Shown piece after piece: positions 44,173-52,751 of a stretch of DNA of 64,000 bases (positions are counted from its first letter, which is position 1; each line of letters starts with the position of its first letter). The translations under genes and the position numbers were made by a program. The notes beneath the pieces are model-generated. The model searched no databases and was not told the origin of the DNA. It saw only the letters and a list, made by a program, of their open reading frames with translations. Source of the DNA: Gammaproteobacteria bacterium (GTDB taxonomy: Bacteria; Pseudomonadota; Gammaproteobacteria; Ga0077536); assembly GCA_016209015.1 (NCBI GenBank), contig JACQWY010000060.1, forward strand, positions 1 to 64,000, read 5' to 3'.

Positions 44173-44511
44173 TCAGCGCGTCGTGCCCGAGCCCGTCTCG
44201 CCCGCCGTGCCGCTCGTGCGCGCGCCGGCGCCGCCGCAATCCGGCGCGCCGCTCCTCGCGCGCGACGTGCCGCGGCCGCAGTTCGTCGCGCCTTCACCGG
44301 TCGACGAGCCCGGGTTGCCGCTGTCGTAACCGCCGGTCGACGTGCCGGTCGAGGTGCCGCTGCCGTAGCTGCCGCCGGTATCCGAGCTCGTGCCGCTGCC
44401 GGATCCCATTCCGGCGCCCGAGCCCGAACCCGATCCCGTGCCGGCGCTCTGCGCGCAGGCCACGCCGCTCGTGGCGGCGAGCACCGCAATCAGACAAAGC
44501 TTCTCGAACAT
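44173..44511 (-). CDS. Small exported Gly/Ser/Thr-rich protein
   Basis: 112 aa. Signal peptide 1-20 (MFEKLCLIAVLAATSGVACA), then a low-complexity region built of GSGSG, GTSTG and similar units and a tail with two cysteines (TNCGRG and PDCGGAG). No domain is recognised. It could be a flexible surface or periplasmic filler. A precursor role for the radical SAM enzymes 1.4 kb away is only a thought. ATG at 44511 with GGAG upstream. Confidence 0.65.
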   Translation of the reverse strand: MFEKLCLIAVLAATSGVACAQSAGTGSGSGSGAGMGSGSGTSSDTGGSYGSGTSTGTSTGGYDSGNPGSSTGEGATNCGRGTSRARSGAPDCGGAGARTSGTAGETGSGTTR

Positions 44512-44841
44512 GGAGTTTCTCCTGTGCTGCGAAGTATGAAATGCAGCCGGCACGCGGCCGGTGGGAGTTACGTAGCAAGGGCGGTGCCCGCGGCGGGGCG
44601 ATTCGTCGGGCATGAACGTCCGGGCGGCGCGAGCGCGTAACGGTGGCGTCCGAACGGATCGCAGGTCGACGGGGGTTTCGCCGACGCCGCCTACGTGCGA
44701 TGTCAGGCAGCCGGGAGCGGCGCGATCGCACGCACTCCCGGCACCTCGGTGCCCGGGCCGCACTGTCCCAGGTTTACAACGCCCGGTCCCAAATTTTCAT
44801 CGCCGTGCGCGGCGGGCGACGGAATGGCGCAGGGCGCTGCG

Positions 44842-44857
44842 TGGCACGCGTGATGCA
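44842..44857 (+). promoter_or_regulatory. Possible sigma-54 promoter before a small gene
   Basis: TGGCACG-CGTG-ATGCA keeps the GG and GC elements exactly 10 bases apart and matches the consensus except at one position of the -12 box. It would start a transcript near 44868, about 47 bases before the ATG of the 47-aa gene. Less certain than the promoter at 5140. Confidence 0.4.
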
Positions 44858-44869
44858 CCCTCGGAAGCA

Positions 44870-44890
44870 GGCCGCGACGACGGCCTTTTT
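44870..44890 (+). terminator. Terminator-like hairpin with a T run
   Basis: GGCCG-CGACGA-CGGCC followed directly by TTTTT, a short rho-independent terminator form, only 25 bases before the ATG of the small gene. It could end an upstream transcript or attenuate the small gene. Confidence 0.5.
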
Positions 44891-44914
44891 CATTCGCCAT
44901 ATGAGGAGTCAGCA

Positions 44915-45058
44915 ATGAATACACAGCACTCGGATCAGCGCGACAAGCAGCAGCAGCAGCAGCGTAACGATCGCAACGAGAAGGAGCGCGGCAACCCGCA
45001 GCAGTGCAGCGACGACAGCCGCAAGGCGAAGGAACGCGAAGAGCAGGCGCGCCGCTGA
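44915..45058 (+). CDS. Small hydrophilic Gln/Arg/Glu-rich protein
   Basis: 47 aa: MNTQHSDQRDKQQQQQ, then alternating Arg, Asn, Glu and Lys. No signal peptide or membrane segment. GAGGAG stands ten bases before the ATG, which supports translation. It is likely intrinsically disordered. Function unknown. Confidence 0.6.
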   Translation: MNTQHSDQRDKQQQQQRNDRNEKERGNPQQCSDDSRKAKEREEQARR

Positions 45059-45097
45059 GCGGCCGGAGCGCAGGGCCTGACCCCGCGCTCCTTCGAT

Positions 45098-45802
45098 TCA
45101 ATGCGGCGAGGCCGCCCGATGCGGCGGCCCGCCGCCCGCTTTCGCGCGCAGTTCCGCCGACGGCTCGGCGGGCTTCGCGCCGTGCGCCGCGAGATAGCGC
45201 ACGACCGCATCGTGCTTCGCCGCGGCGGCATGGGCGATCGGCGGATCGCCGTTGACGTTCGCGGCGTTGACGTCCGCGCCGCGCGTCACGAGGAGCTCTA
45301 CCGCTTTCATCTCCCCGGCGGCGGCCGCGGCGTGCAGCGGCGTCGCGCCGTCTTTCGTCCGCGCATCCAGCGCGACCCCGTGATCGAGCAGCGCGGCGAG
45401 TGTCGCCGCGTCCCCCGTAGCCGCGGCGTAGAGGGCGAACTCTGCGGCATGCGCGCCGCGCGCGTGGATCGCCGCATCGTGGCGCAGCCAGTAGCCGTAG
45501 GGCGTGCGGACCACGCCCCAGGCGGCTAGATAGACGAGCACGACGACGACACCGGTTCTGCCGCCCGGCGTGCGATAGGCGAGCGCCGCGACGAGATAGA
45601 CCGCGAGCCACAGCAGCCCACCGTAGAGCGCGACGTAGAGCACGCTGCCGAGCCCGCTCTGCAGGATCGACAAGGCGACCTGCTGCGGACCGAGCTCGCG
45701 CGTGACCACGGTTTCCTCCCAGATCAAGCGGCCGGCGAGGATGGCGGAGAGCGCCGCGAGGGGCAGCCCGGCGAGGACGTAGTACTTCGGCATTCGGGAC
45801 AT
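45098..45802 (-). CDS. Membrane protein with C-terminal ankyrin repeats
   Basis: 234 aa. Three membrane helices in the N-terminal half (LAGLPLAALSAILAG, VALYGGLLWLAVYLVAAL, VVVVLVYLAAWGVV), then about three ankyrin repeats (HAAEFALYAAATGDAATLAA, DGATPLHAAAAAGEMKAVEL, NGDPPIAHAAAAKHDAVVRY). The ankyrin part probably binds a protein partner. ATG at 45802; a second in-frame ATG at 45793. Divergent from the radical SAM operon. Confidence 0.8.
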   Translation of the reverse strand: MSRMPKYYVLAGLPLAALSAILAGRLIWEETVVTRELGPQQVALSILQSGLGSVLYVALYGGLLWLAVYLVAALAYRTPGGRTGVVVVLVYLAAWGVVRTPYGYWLRHDAAIHARGAHAAEFALYAAATGDAATLAALLDHGVALDARTKDGATPLHAAAAAGEMKAVELLVTRGADVNAANVNGDPPIAHAAAAKHDAVVRYLAAHGAKPAEPSAELRAKAGGGPPHRAASPH

Positions 45803-45926
45803 GAGTCGGAGATCTCTGTGCTGTGGCCCGCGGGCGGGCGCCAAGCATAGGGTGGGGCGTGCGGCGCGTCAAAGCGCGTGGCCGGTGCCCTTGTCCGCGC
45901 GGCGCAGGCACCGAATAATCCGGCCC

Positions 45927-47939
45927 ATGGCTTCCGTCACGCTGATCTATCCGCCGGCAACCGAGCCGCGTGCGCCGCACCTGCCCTTGCCCGCGCTCGC
46001 GGCCCATCTGCGCGGCCAGGGCATCGCGACGCGTCTGCTCGATCTCGATTGCGACGGCCTGCGCGCGCTGCTGCGGCCGGAAGCCCTCGTCGCGGCCGGC
46101 GCCCGGCTCGCGCGTCGCGGCGCTGCGGTCGAGCCCCGCTTGCGCCATGCGGCCGAACGGCTGCCGGAAGTGATCGGCGGCGCGCTCGCCTGTTTCGACG
46201 AGCGGGCGCGGTTCCTCGCGGCGAACGATCGCCTCGCCGCTTATCATCATCTGCTCGATGCCTGCGCCGTGCAGTCCGCGGCCTCGCCCGGCGGCGCGAG
46301 CTGGTCGATCCATCCCATGCACTACGACGTCGCCGGCATCGACGGCGCGAAGTTCGCGGACCTCGTGCGCGTGAGCGCCGAGCCGGCCGCGAATCTCTTC
46401 CACGACTACTGGGAGACCGAGGTGCTGCCGGCGATCGATCGCGAAGCGCCGACGCTCGTCGGGATCTCGCTCGCTTGCCGTCAGCAGACGATCCCGGCGC
46501 TCATGCTCGCGCGGCGACTGCGGGCGCGCGGCCATTACGTCGTGCTCGGCGGCACGTTCATCGCGCGCTTCGTCGAGACGCTGCAGGGGCTGCCGGTGTT
46601 CTTCGGTCTGTTCGCCGACGCCGTCGTGCCCTACGAGGGGGAGTCGGCGCTCGTCGAGCTCGTGACCCAGCTCGAGGGCGGGCGCGATCTCGCGCGCGTG
46701 CCGAACCTGCTCTACCGCGATGGCGCGCAGGTGCGCGCGACGCGCATTCACGTCGAGAACGTCGCGACCCTGCCGACGCCGGATTTCACGGGCCTGCCGC
46801 TCGACCGCTATCTCACGCCCGATCCCGTCCTGCCCTTCCTGTTCGGCAAAGGCTGCTACTACGACGCCTGTCGCTTCTGCGAATCGGCCTACATCAACCG
46901 CGTCGCGAAGAAGCGTTACCGCCTGCGGACCGTGGAGCGCGTGGTGGAGGACGTCCTCACGCTCGCGGATCGTCACGGCGCGCGCCACTTCACGGTCGCC
47001 GACGAGGCCGCGCCGCCGAAGCTGCTCGCGGAGTTCGCGGATCGCCTGCTCGCGGTGGGGCGCGAGGATCTCGCGTTCGAGACCTATGCACGCTTCGAGC
47101 GCGGCTTCACGACGCCCGTGCTCGAGAAGCTCGCGCGGGCCGGCGTGAAGCGCTTCTTCTTCGGGCTCGAGTCCTACGACCAGCCGAGCCTCGATGCGAT
47201 GGAGAAGGGCACGCGGCTCGAGGACGTCGCGCCGCTGCTCGATCGCTGCGACGCCGCCGGCATCCGTTACCACGTCTTCGGACTCGCCGGCGTGCCGGGT
47301 CAGTCGCGTGCGGCGATCGAGCGCACGATGGCCTTCTTCCGCGAGCCGCGCTTCGCGACGCCCGGCAACGGCTTCGACGTCCAGCCGATGCAGATCCACC
47401 TGCGCTCGCCGTACGGGCGCGAGCTCGACGCGTTGCCCGTGGAATTCGATCGCACGCTGCTCGCGCGCGAGTTCGTGCACGGCCTCGGCACGGCGTGGAC
47501 GAGCACGCAGGGCGCGGATCGCGCCGCAGTCACGGCCGCGCTCGGCGACTTCCAGACGGCGCTCGCGGATCCGGCCTGGCCCGCGCCGTTCTTCTTCCTG
47601 TGGCCGATGAAGGAGAGCTGGAGCGTGTATTACGCCGGCACTTACGATCGCACGCGCTTTCCCTGGCCCGTCGCCATGCCGGAGGCCGCGGTCTGGGACG
47701 GCTACACGCTGCGCGTCGCCGATAGCACGGTGACGTGGACCGAGGCCGGTCGCGTGCAGCTCGCCTCGCGCCACGGTGGGATCGCACTCGAGGCCCCGGC
47801 CTACGAGACGATGCGTACGCTCGCCGGGCAGACGCTCGCGGACTGGGTGGCCGCATTCGGCGGCGCGGCGTCGGGCGTCGCGACCGCGCTCGCGGCGCTC
47901 GTCCAGCGTCAGATCCTGCGCCTCGATCCGCGGCGCTGA
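45927..47939 (+). CDS. B12-binding-type radical SAM protein
   Basis: 670 aa. The N-terminus resembles a cobalamin-binding domain (LIYPPATEPRAPHLPLPALA, then an AHLRGQG helix and strand LLDLD). The radical SAM cluster motif is GCYYDACRFC with Cys310, Cys315 and Cys318; the four-residue first spacing is common in B12-radical SAM enzymes. The barrel continues with FETYARFERGF, KRFFFGLESYDQ and YHVFGLAGVPGQ. Related enzymes methylate unreactive carbons or modify peptides. First gene of an operon whose second member starts 4 bp after its stop. ATG at 45927. Substrate unknown. Confidence 0.82.
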   Translation: MASVTLIYPPATEPRAPHLPLPALAAHLRGQGIATRLLDLDCDGLRALLRPEALVAAGARLARRGAAVEPRLRHAAERLPEVIGGALACFDERARFLAANDRLAAYHHLLDACAVQSAASPGGASWSIHPMHYDVAGIDGAKFADLVRVSAEPAANLFHDYWETEVLPAIDREAPTLVGISLACRQQTIPALMLARRLRARGHYVVLGGTFIARFVETLQGLPVFFGLFADAVVPYEGESALVELVTQLEGGRDLARVPNLLYRDGAQVRATRIHVENVATLPTPDFTGLPLDRYLTPDPVLPFLFGKGCYYDACRFCESAYINRVAKKRYRLRTVERVVEDVLTLADRHGARHFTVADEAAPPKLLAEFADRLLAVGREDLAFETYARFERGFTTPVLEKLARAGVKRFFFGLESYDQPSLDAMEKGTRLEDVAPLLDRCDAAGIRYHVFGLAGVPGQSRAAIERTMAFFREPRFATPGNGFDVQPMQIHLRSPYGRELDALPVEFDRTLLAREFVHGLGTAWTSTQGADRAAVTAALGDFQTALADPAWPAPFFFLWPMKESWSVYYAGTYDRTRFPWPVAMPEAAVWDGYTLRVADSTVTWTEAGRVQLASRHGGIALEAPAYETMRTLAGQTLADWVAAFGGAASGVATALAALVQRQILRLDPRR

Positions 47940-47943
47940 GCCG

Positions 47944-49332
47944 ATGTTGTACGTGCCCACCCCGGAAACCACGTCGCAGGCCGACACCGCGGCGATCTAC
48001 ACGACCGCGGATCTGCAGTACCTCGACACGCCGCTCGGCACGCTCGCCGTCCACGCCCCGCGCGGCGGCTGGGCCTATGTCGACGCGGACGAGCTCGCGT
48101 TGTTGCGCGCGCTCGCGGCCGGCGACGCGCTGCCCGCGAGCGACGACCGCGCAGCGAAGCTCGCCGCGCTGTGGACGCGCGGCCTCGTCGCGGCCGACGG
48201 GCGCTGGGCGCGCGAGCCGGGACCGTCGCCGGCTGCAGGGCAGGAGGTGTTCTCGCTCGCGATGCTGCTCTCCACGGGTTGCAATCTCGCCTGCACGTAT
48301 TGCTATCTCGGCCACGACAACCCCGCCGGCTGGCGGCACGCGACGCGCGACGAGGCGCTCGCGGCGATCGATGCCGTGCGCGCGCGCGGTCATGCGGTGA
48401 CCGTCGTCGATCTCGGCGAGGTCGCGCCGATCGGTGACCTGTGGCGCGAGATCGTGCTCGCGCTGCGCGAACGTCCGCTCGAAGCGAGCCGTCAGCTGCG
48501 CGTGCTCGTCCAGACGAATGCGACGACGCTCGACGAGGACGACTGCGCGTTCTGCGCGGCGCACGGGATTTCCGTGGGTGTGAGTCTCGACGGCCCGGCC
48601 GCCGTGCACGATGCGGCGCGCGTCTTCCGTGACGGACGCGGCTCGCACGCCCGCGTCACGCGCGTGCTCGGCTCGCTCGCCGCGCACGGCGTGCCGCACT
48701 GGACGATCGCGACCGTCGGCCGGCACAACGTAGAGTTGCCGGAGCAGGTGATCGAGGCGCTCGCCGCGTTTCCCGCGGCGCCCTATGCGCTGAAGCCCAT
48801 CCTGCCCGCGGGTGCGGCCGGTGCGGATTGGGAGACGCTCGGCATCTCCGCCGCCGCGTACGCGGCCTTCCTGCGCCGCGCGATCCGCCACGGCCTGACG
48901 CGCGATCCGCCGCGCCTCGATCTCACCTCGCGGCAGTTCCTCGCGCGGATCCTCGGGCGCCCGGACGGCTGGGTGAAATCCTGCACCTCGCGCCGTTGCG
49001 GCTGCGGGGAGACGCGGCTCGTGTACGAAGCGGGCGGTCACTGGACGCCGTGTCCGCGCTTCGGCGAATACGGCGTGCGCACGGCGACGCCCGAAACGAT
49101 TCCGGCCCTCGCGCTGCCGGTCTGGAGCCGCGCGCTGCCCGCGGCGTGCAGCGCCTGTGCCTGGCAGAGCGCCTGCGGCGGCGGCTGCGCGCTGTCCGGC
49201 CCCGACGATCCGCACTGCCTCGCCTACCGCGCGCACTTCGAGGCCTTGTTCGAGGACGTTCTGCCCGCGGCCGCCGCGGACCCCGCGCTCGGCGAGGCGG
49301 TGTTCGGCGGTCTCGAGCTCGCGCGCGGCTGA
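47944..49332 (+). CDS. Radical SAM protein with SPASM-like C-terminal cysteines
   Basis: 462 aa. N-terminal domain of about 100 residues, possibly a peptide-recognition-like fold. Core motif STGCNLACTYCYLGHD with Cys113, Cys117 and Cys120. The C-terminal region has CTSRRCGCG (from about residue 347), TPCPRFGEYG and CSACAWQSACGGGCA, a cysteine set like the SPASM/twitch clusters of peptide-modifying enzymes and anSMEs. It starts 4 bp after the B12-type enzyme, so the two should work on the same substrate. No clear precursor peptide lies inside the operon. Confidence 0.82.
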   Translation: MLYVPTPETTSQADTAAIYTTADLQYLDTPLGTLAVHAPRGGWAYVDADELALLRALAAGDALPASDDRAAKLAALWTRGLVAADGRWAREPGPSPAAGQEVFSLAMLLSTGCNLACTYCYLGHDNPAGWRHATRDEALAAIDAVRARGHAVTVVDLGEVAPIGDLWREIVLALRERPLEASRQLRVLVQTNATTLDEDDCAFCAAHGISVGVSLDGPAAVHDAARVFRDGRGSHARVTRVLGSLAAHGVPHWTIATVGRHNVELPEQVIEALAAFPAAPYALKPILPAGAAGADWETLGISAAAYAAFLRRAIRHGLTRDPPRLDLTSRQFLARILGRPDGWVKSCTSRRCGCGETRLVYEAGGHWTPCPRFGEYGVRTATPETIPALALPVWSRALPAACSACAWQSACGGGCALSGPDDPHCLAYRAHFEALFEDVLPAAAADPALGEAVFGGLELARG

Positions 49333-49377
49333 GTGCGGCACGTCGCTGCAACGAGGCCGCTGTCATGGCGTCGCGCC

Positions 49378-49923
49378 ATGCCCACCCGTGCCTGCCTCGC
49401 CGTCTCCGGGCTGCTCGCCGCGGGCGCCGCGTCCGCCGGCTGGCACGGCGAGCACACGGCGAGCCGCCTCGATTTCGTCGCACGCTTCATGGGCGACGCC
49501 GTGCCCGGGCGCTTCACGGATTTCGACGTCGCGCTCAGCGGCGAGGCCGCCGCCGGCGCGCAGCTCGTCGTGAGCGTGCGCACCGCGGGCGCGGTCTTCG
49601 ACAGCGCCGAAGTCACGGCCGCCGTGCGCGACGCAGCGTGGTTCGACGTCGCGCAGTTTCCGGAAGCACGCTACGAGGCTGCGCTCGAAGCGCGCGGCGG
49701 CGGGCGCTTCCTCGCGCACGGCACGCTCGCGCTGAAAGGCGTGCAGCGCGCGCTCGAGATTCCGATCACCTGGCGGGAGCAGGCGGACGGCGCGCACCTC
49801 GTCGGCGAATTCGCAGTCGAGCGCGGCTGGTTCGGCATCGGTACCGGCTCGTTCGAGGCGACGGACGAAGTCGCCGCCGAAGTGCGCGTCAGCTTCGACG
49901 TGCGGCTGCGTCGCGATGAGTGA
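49378..49923 (+). CDS. Exported YceI-like protein
   Basis: 181 aa with signal peptide (LAVSGLLAAGAASA, then GWHGEHTAS). The body has the YceI lipocalin-like pattern: SRLDFVARFMGDAVPGRF, FDSAEVTAAVRDAAWFDV, FPEARYEA, and GTLALKGVQRALEIPITW. YceI proteins bind polyisoprenoids in a hydrophobic pocket. ATG at 49378. The stop overlaps the next gene by 8 bp. Confidence 0.82.
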   Translation: MPTRACLAVSGLLAAGAASAGWHGEHTASRLDFVARFMGDAVPGRFTDFDVALSGEAAAGAQLVVSVRTAGAVFDSAEVTAAVRDAAWFDVAQFPEARYEAALEARGGGRFLAHGTLALKGVQRALEIPITWREQADGAHLVGEFAVERGWFGIGTGSFEATDEVAAEVRVSFDVRLRRDE

Positions 49924-50611
49924 GCGTGGCGTACGGCGGTGGACGATCGCGGCCGTGCTGCTGCTCACGGCCTGCGCGCCGACGCAGCGCGCGCCGTCGC
50001 TTGCGCCGGCCGCGCGCCCCGAGGGCTTCCCGACGCAGCAGTACCTCGAGGCCGCCGCGCGCGGCGAGGCCGTCTATATGCTCGAACCCGGCAACTCGCT
50101 CGCCGTCGCGACCGTGCGCCGCAGCGGCCCGCTCGCGAAGCTCGGCCACGATCACGTCGTCGCGAGCCATGCCTTGAACGGTTACGTCAGGCCCGCCGCC
50201 GGCGTCGGCGATCTCTACGTGCCGCTCGCGGATCTCGACGTCGATGCAGCGGAGCTGCGGCGCGACGCGGGCCTCGACACGACGCCGAGCGCGGCCGACA
50301 TCGCGGGCACGGCGAAGAATCTGCAGGAGAAAGTGCTCGCGACGGATCGTCATCCCTATGCGATCGTGCATTTCGAACGACGGGCCGCGGATACGCTGCA
50401 GCTCACGATGATCCTGAACGGCGTCGCACACGAGTACACGGTCGCGGCGCGCATCGACGTCGCGGCAGAGGAGCTCGCCGCCGAGGGCCGCTTCGAGGTG
50501 AAGCAGACGGATTTCGGCATCACGCCGTTCGCGATTCTCGGCGGCGGGCTGCGGGTGGAAGACGCGATCGCGATGCGCTTCGTGGTGAAGGCACATCGGA
50601 TCGCGGAGTGA
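49916..50611 (+). CDS. YceI-like lipoprotein
   Basis: 231 aa. Lipobox LLTAC with the modified Cys near residue 20 places it in the outer membrane. The body is a divergent YceI-type barrel: GPLAKLGHDHVVASHALNG, YVPLADLDVDAAELRR, HPYAIVHFERR and TDFGITPFAILGGGLRVED. Overlaps the upstream YceI gene by 8 bp and ends the operon. A pair of periplasmic lipid-binding proteins after two radical SAM enzymes suggests a modified lipid or a lipid-linked product. Confidence 0.82.
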   Translation: MSERGVRRWTIAAVLLLTACAPTQRAPSLAPAARPEGFPTQQYLEAAARGEAVYMLEPGNSLAVATVRRSGPLAKLGHDHVVASHALNGYVRPAAGVGDLYVPLADLDVDAAELRRDAGLDTTPSAADIAGTAKNLQEKVLATDRHPYAIVHFERRAADTLQLTMILNGVAHEYTVAARIDVAAEELAAEGRFEVKQTDFGITPFAILGGGLRVEDAIAMRFVVKAHRIAE

Positions 50612-50633
50612 GCGGCGACGCTGGCTTCGGTTT

Positions 50634-50672
50634 CATAGGATGTGCCGACGAAGGAGGCGCATCGATCGCGTC
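50634..50672 (-). repeat. 39-bp dispersed motif, left copy
   Basis: On the minus strand it starts GACGCGATCGATGCG and ends GGCACATCCTATG. It differs at three of 39 positions from 53721-53759 on the plus strand, and its 24-bp core is exact at 10793-10816. It bounds the rearranged segment on its left. Confidence 0.7.
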
Positions 50673-50726
50673 TTTGAGCGTGACGAGGCGCCCGCCTGCG
50701 CAGGGAGTGCGAGTCGACGGGGCTTG

Positions 50727-50987
50727 CTAAGTGCCCCCCACGATCGCGATCCGCTCGGCGAGCAGCGTCGAATCCAGCACGAAGCCGTCGCATGCGACGT
50801 CCTTCCCGACGTAAGCCTCCAGCGCCTCGTCGCCCATGGCCGGGCCGCCTTTGCGCCGGAGCACGAAGCGGCCTTCAGCGGTCGTGATGAAGACGGCTTC
50901 GCGCTCGCTCTTCGTCCCTTTGCCGAAGACGCCACGCGTCACGCGACCGCGCAGGGCTTCGACGTGACGTGGCGCGGCGTCGCTCAT
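50727..50987 (-). CDS. Small protein of unknown function downstream of the protease remnant
   Basis: 86 aa, soluble. Contains EALRGRVTRGVFGKGTKSER, AVFITTAEGRFVLRRKGG and GKDVACDGFVLDSTLLAERI, which read like a small OB- or SH3-like beta barrel. Its ATG at 50987 is 4 bp after the stop of the C25/caspase-like gene, so it was the second gene of that unit. No family recognised. Confidence 0.65.
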   Translation of the reverse strand: MSDAAPRHVEALRGRVTRGVFGKGTKSEREAVFITTAEGRFVLRRKGGPAMGDEALEAYVGKDVACDGFVLDSTLLAERIAIVGGT

Positions 50988-50991
50988 GGGT

Positions 50992-51800
50992 TCAGCGGCG
51001 GTGATAGACACGGTAGTCGATGATGCGGCCCGCGACTTCCTTCGCGACGATCGCGATCGTCTCGTGCTCGCGCCCGTCTTTCGGCCGCCCGATCGTCAGG
51101 TGATAGCGCGAGGGGGTGCCGGCGAGCTTGCGCTTCGTCGCGCCGGCGCGCGCCGCGGTTCCGCCCTTCACCTTGTAGGCGACGAAAGTCTCGTCCGCGC
51201 CGAGCCCGCTCTTGCGCGCGATGTTCGCGAGCGCCGCGCGGACGTTCGCCGAGCTGCGCCTGCCGCGTTCGGGGGTCGCGGCCGTCGGTTTCGTCTCCTG
51301 CAGGAAGCGGCCCGTCGCGGCGAGCTTCGCGCGCCGCTCGCGACGCCGGAAGCGATCCGCCGCTGCGCGATCCGCGAGCTTCGGGCGGGCGGGTGCGGCC
51401 GCGGCGACCGGCACGACGGCCGGATCGCCGAGGAGGTTGAACTGCGCGAGCGTCTTCAGATCGATCGGATCCATCTGCGCAGTATGCGCGACGAACTGCT
51501 GGCGTGCCGTCAGCGCGGCGCGCCCGAGCGAGGCCCCGCCGAGCACGGCCTGCAGGAAGTACTGGCACAGCAGATCCGCCGCGCCGTTGTCGTCGGCGGG
51601 CCCGTAGGCGATCGTCGTGCTGCCGAGATAGCCGTAGCAGCCCTGGCGCAGATAGCTCTGGCTGATCGGAATGTCGAGGCCGAGCGTCACGGAATCGTAG
51701 AGCTGGCCGCCGTAGCAGCATTCCGTCGCGGCGACGGTGCCTTTCGCGATCCTGCCGGCCGTCGTCGCCGTCGTGAGCGCCTTCGGGAACGACCGGCCGG
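50992..51800 (-). pseudogene. 5'-truncated cysteine-protease-like gene (C25/CHAT type)
   Basis: An open frame without a proper start: a stop at 51801-51803 lies at the edge of the RAYT repeats, and the sequence then reads KGTVAATECCYGGQLYDS, SYLRQGCYGYLGSTTIAYG and ADLLCQYFLQAVLGGASLG. A Cys followed by a small-residue stretch and a GSTTI strand is what one expects around the catalytic cysteine of gingipain- or caspase-like proteases. The upstream half with the histidine is missing. The C-terminal part is basic and repetitive. I judge it broken by the mobile element; a GTG at 51690 might still give a shorter product. Confidence 0.6.
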
Positions 51801-51823
51801 GTTATTCGGGGTCAGAGTCCAAT

Positions 51824-52567
51824 TCAATCGGGGTCAGAGTCCGTTAGCCAGTGGCTCAATTCGCCTGCTACGCCTGCCGGGGCATCGCGGCGCCGGCGCC
51901 CGGGCGAAGCAGGGGCGGTCCGGCGTTGGAGCGCGGTTTGCCATCGGTTGCGGGCACCCTCACTCCCCAGCACGACCTGCTGCGAGACGCAGCGGCGGAT
52001 CTCTTCGAGCGTGCCGTCTTCGAGCTGGGTGTCGAACAATTTCCGGTAAGCGACGCGCGTCGCGGCGGCGTCTCGACCGAGGGCGAGATACGTGGGGTGC
52101 GCGGTTACTAGCGAGTCATGCCTGCCTGCGGCGTTGGCGTGGAAGCTCGACCAGCGATACGCGCCGGGCACGTCCACGAGGCCCGCTCGTACGGAATTCA
52201 TTTCGATGTAGCGGTAGCAAGCGAGCAGATAATGATCGGAATCCACGAGCCCCGATTTGTAGCGGCCTTCCCACAAGGTGCCCGTCCGGCCGTGCCACGT
52301 ATTGAAGGCCCGGACGTATCGGCGTCCGAGGCATTGCATGAGATGAGAGACTCCTCCTGCTCGTTGAGGTGTGACGAGCAGGTGGACGTGATTACCCATC
52401 AAGGCATACGCGTGCAGCGCACATTCGCAGTGCGTCAACGCCTCGGCCAGATAGGAAAGGTAGCAACGATAGTCCCGCGGCTCATGAAAACAGGCCTGCT
52501 TGTCGTTGCCGCGTTGGACGACGTGCTGCGGCATCCCGGCGAGCGGGAAGCGAGGTAATCTTGCCAT
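51824..52567 (-). CDS. REP-associated-type tyrosine transposase, second family
   Basis: 247 aa, HUH motif in YALMGNHVHLLVTP and catalytic Tyr in YRYIEMNSVRAGLV; other landmarks are PQHVVQRGNDKQACF and RTGTLWEGRYKSGLV. It belongs to a different RAYT branch from the one at 189-719. The ATG at 52567 (MARLPRFPLAG) matches the family start, but the frame is open upstream without a stop into the NYN/PIN-like gene. The last residues (TDSDPD) and the stop are encoded by the element's own repeat. Confidence 0.88.
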   Translation of the reverse strand: MARLPRFPLAGMPQHVVQRGNDKQACFHEPRDYRCYLSYLAEALTHCECALHAYALMGNHVHLLVTPQRAGGVSHLMQCLGRRYVRAFNTWHGRTGTLWEGRYKSGLVDSDHYLLACYRYIEMNSVRAGLVDVPGAYRWSSFHANAAGRHDSLVTAHPTYLALGRDAAATRVAYRKLFDTQLEDGTLEEIRRCVSQQVVLGSEGARNRWQTALQRRTAPASPGRRRRDAPAGVAGELSHWLTDSDPD

Positions 52568-52641
52568 GGCGACACATCCTTGTGTTGCGAGCCGTGATTG
52601 TAATGCCAATTCGAGGTCGGTCCCAGCTCCCCGGGTGCTCT

Positions 52642-52751
52642 CGGACTCTGACCCCGAATGAATCGGACTCTGACCCCGAATGAATCGGACTCTGACCCCG
52701 AATGAATCGGACTCTGACCCCGAATGAATCGGACTCTGACCCCGAATGAAT
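52642..52751. repeat. Five tandem 22-bp repeats
   Basis: Exact tandem units each consisting of TCGGACTCTGACCCC plus GAATGAA, at 52642, 52664, 52686, 52708 and 52730. Two related units stand in the opposite orientation at 51805-51843. There are no spacers, so this is not CRISPR. Since 22 is not a multiple of three, successive units are read in different frames of the fused ORF. Confidence 0.95.

Larger units (their letters stand above)
51805..52751. mobile_element. RAYT-type element bounded by 22-bp repeats
   Basis: A transposase gene with two repeat units at its left end (51805-51843) and five tandem units at its right end (52642-52751), the two sets in opposite orientation. It lies between two genes that are both cut at its edges, a NYN/PIN-like gene and a protease-like gene, all on the minus strand. 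The GGACTCTGACCCCGA core is known to occur beside transposases of this kind. Confidence 0.75.

Noticed and set aside
44703-47987. A 1094-codon minus-strand frame over the B12 radical SAM gene
   Set aside because: It is antisense to a gene with clear iron-sulfur and barrel motifs and contains no domain of its own.
45927-49332. A named RiPP family
   Set aside because: The enzymes fit in general, but no precursor with a conserved leader is visible next to them, so I do not assign a class.
52642-52751. CRISPR-like array
   Set aside because: The five 22-bp units are contiguous with no spacers, and they match the ends of the adjacent transposase element.
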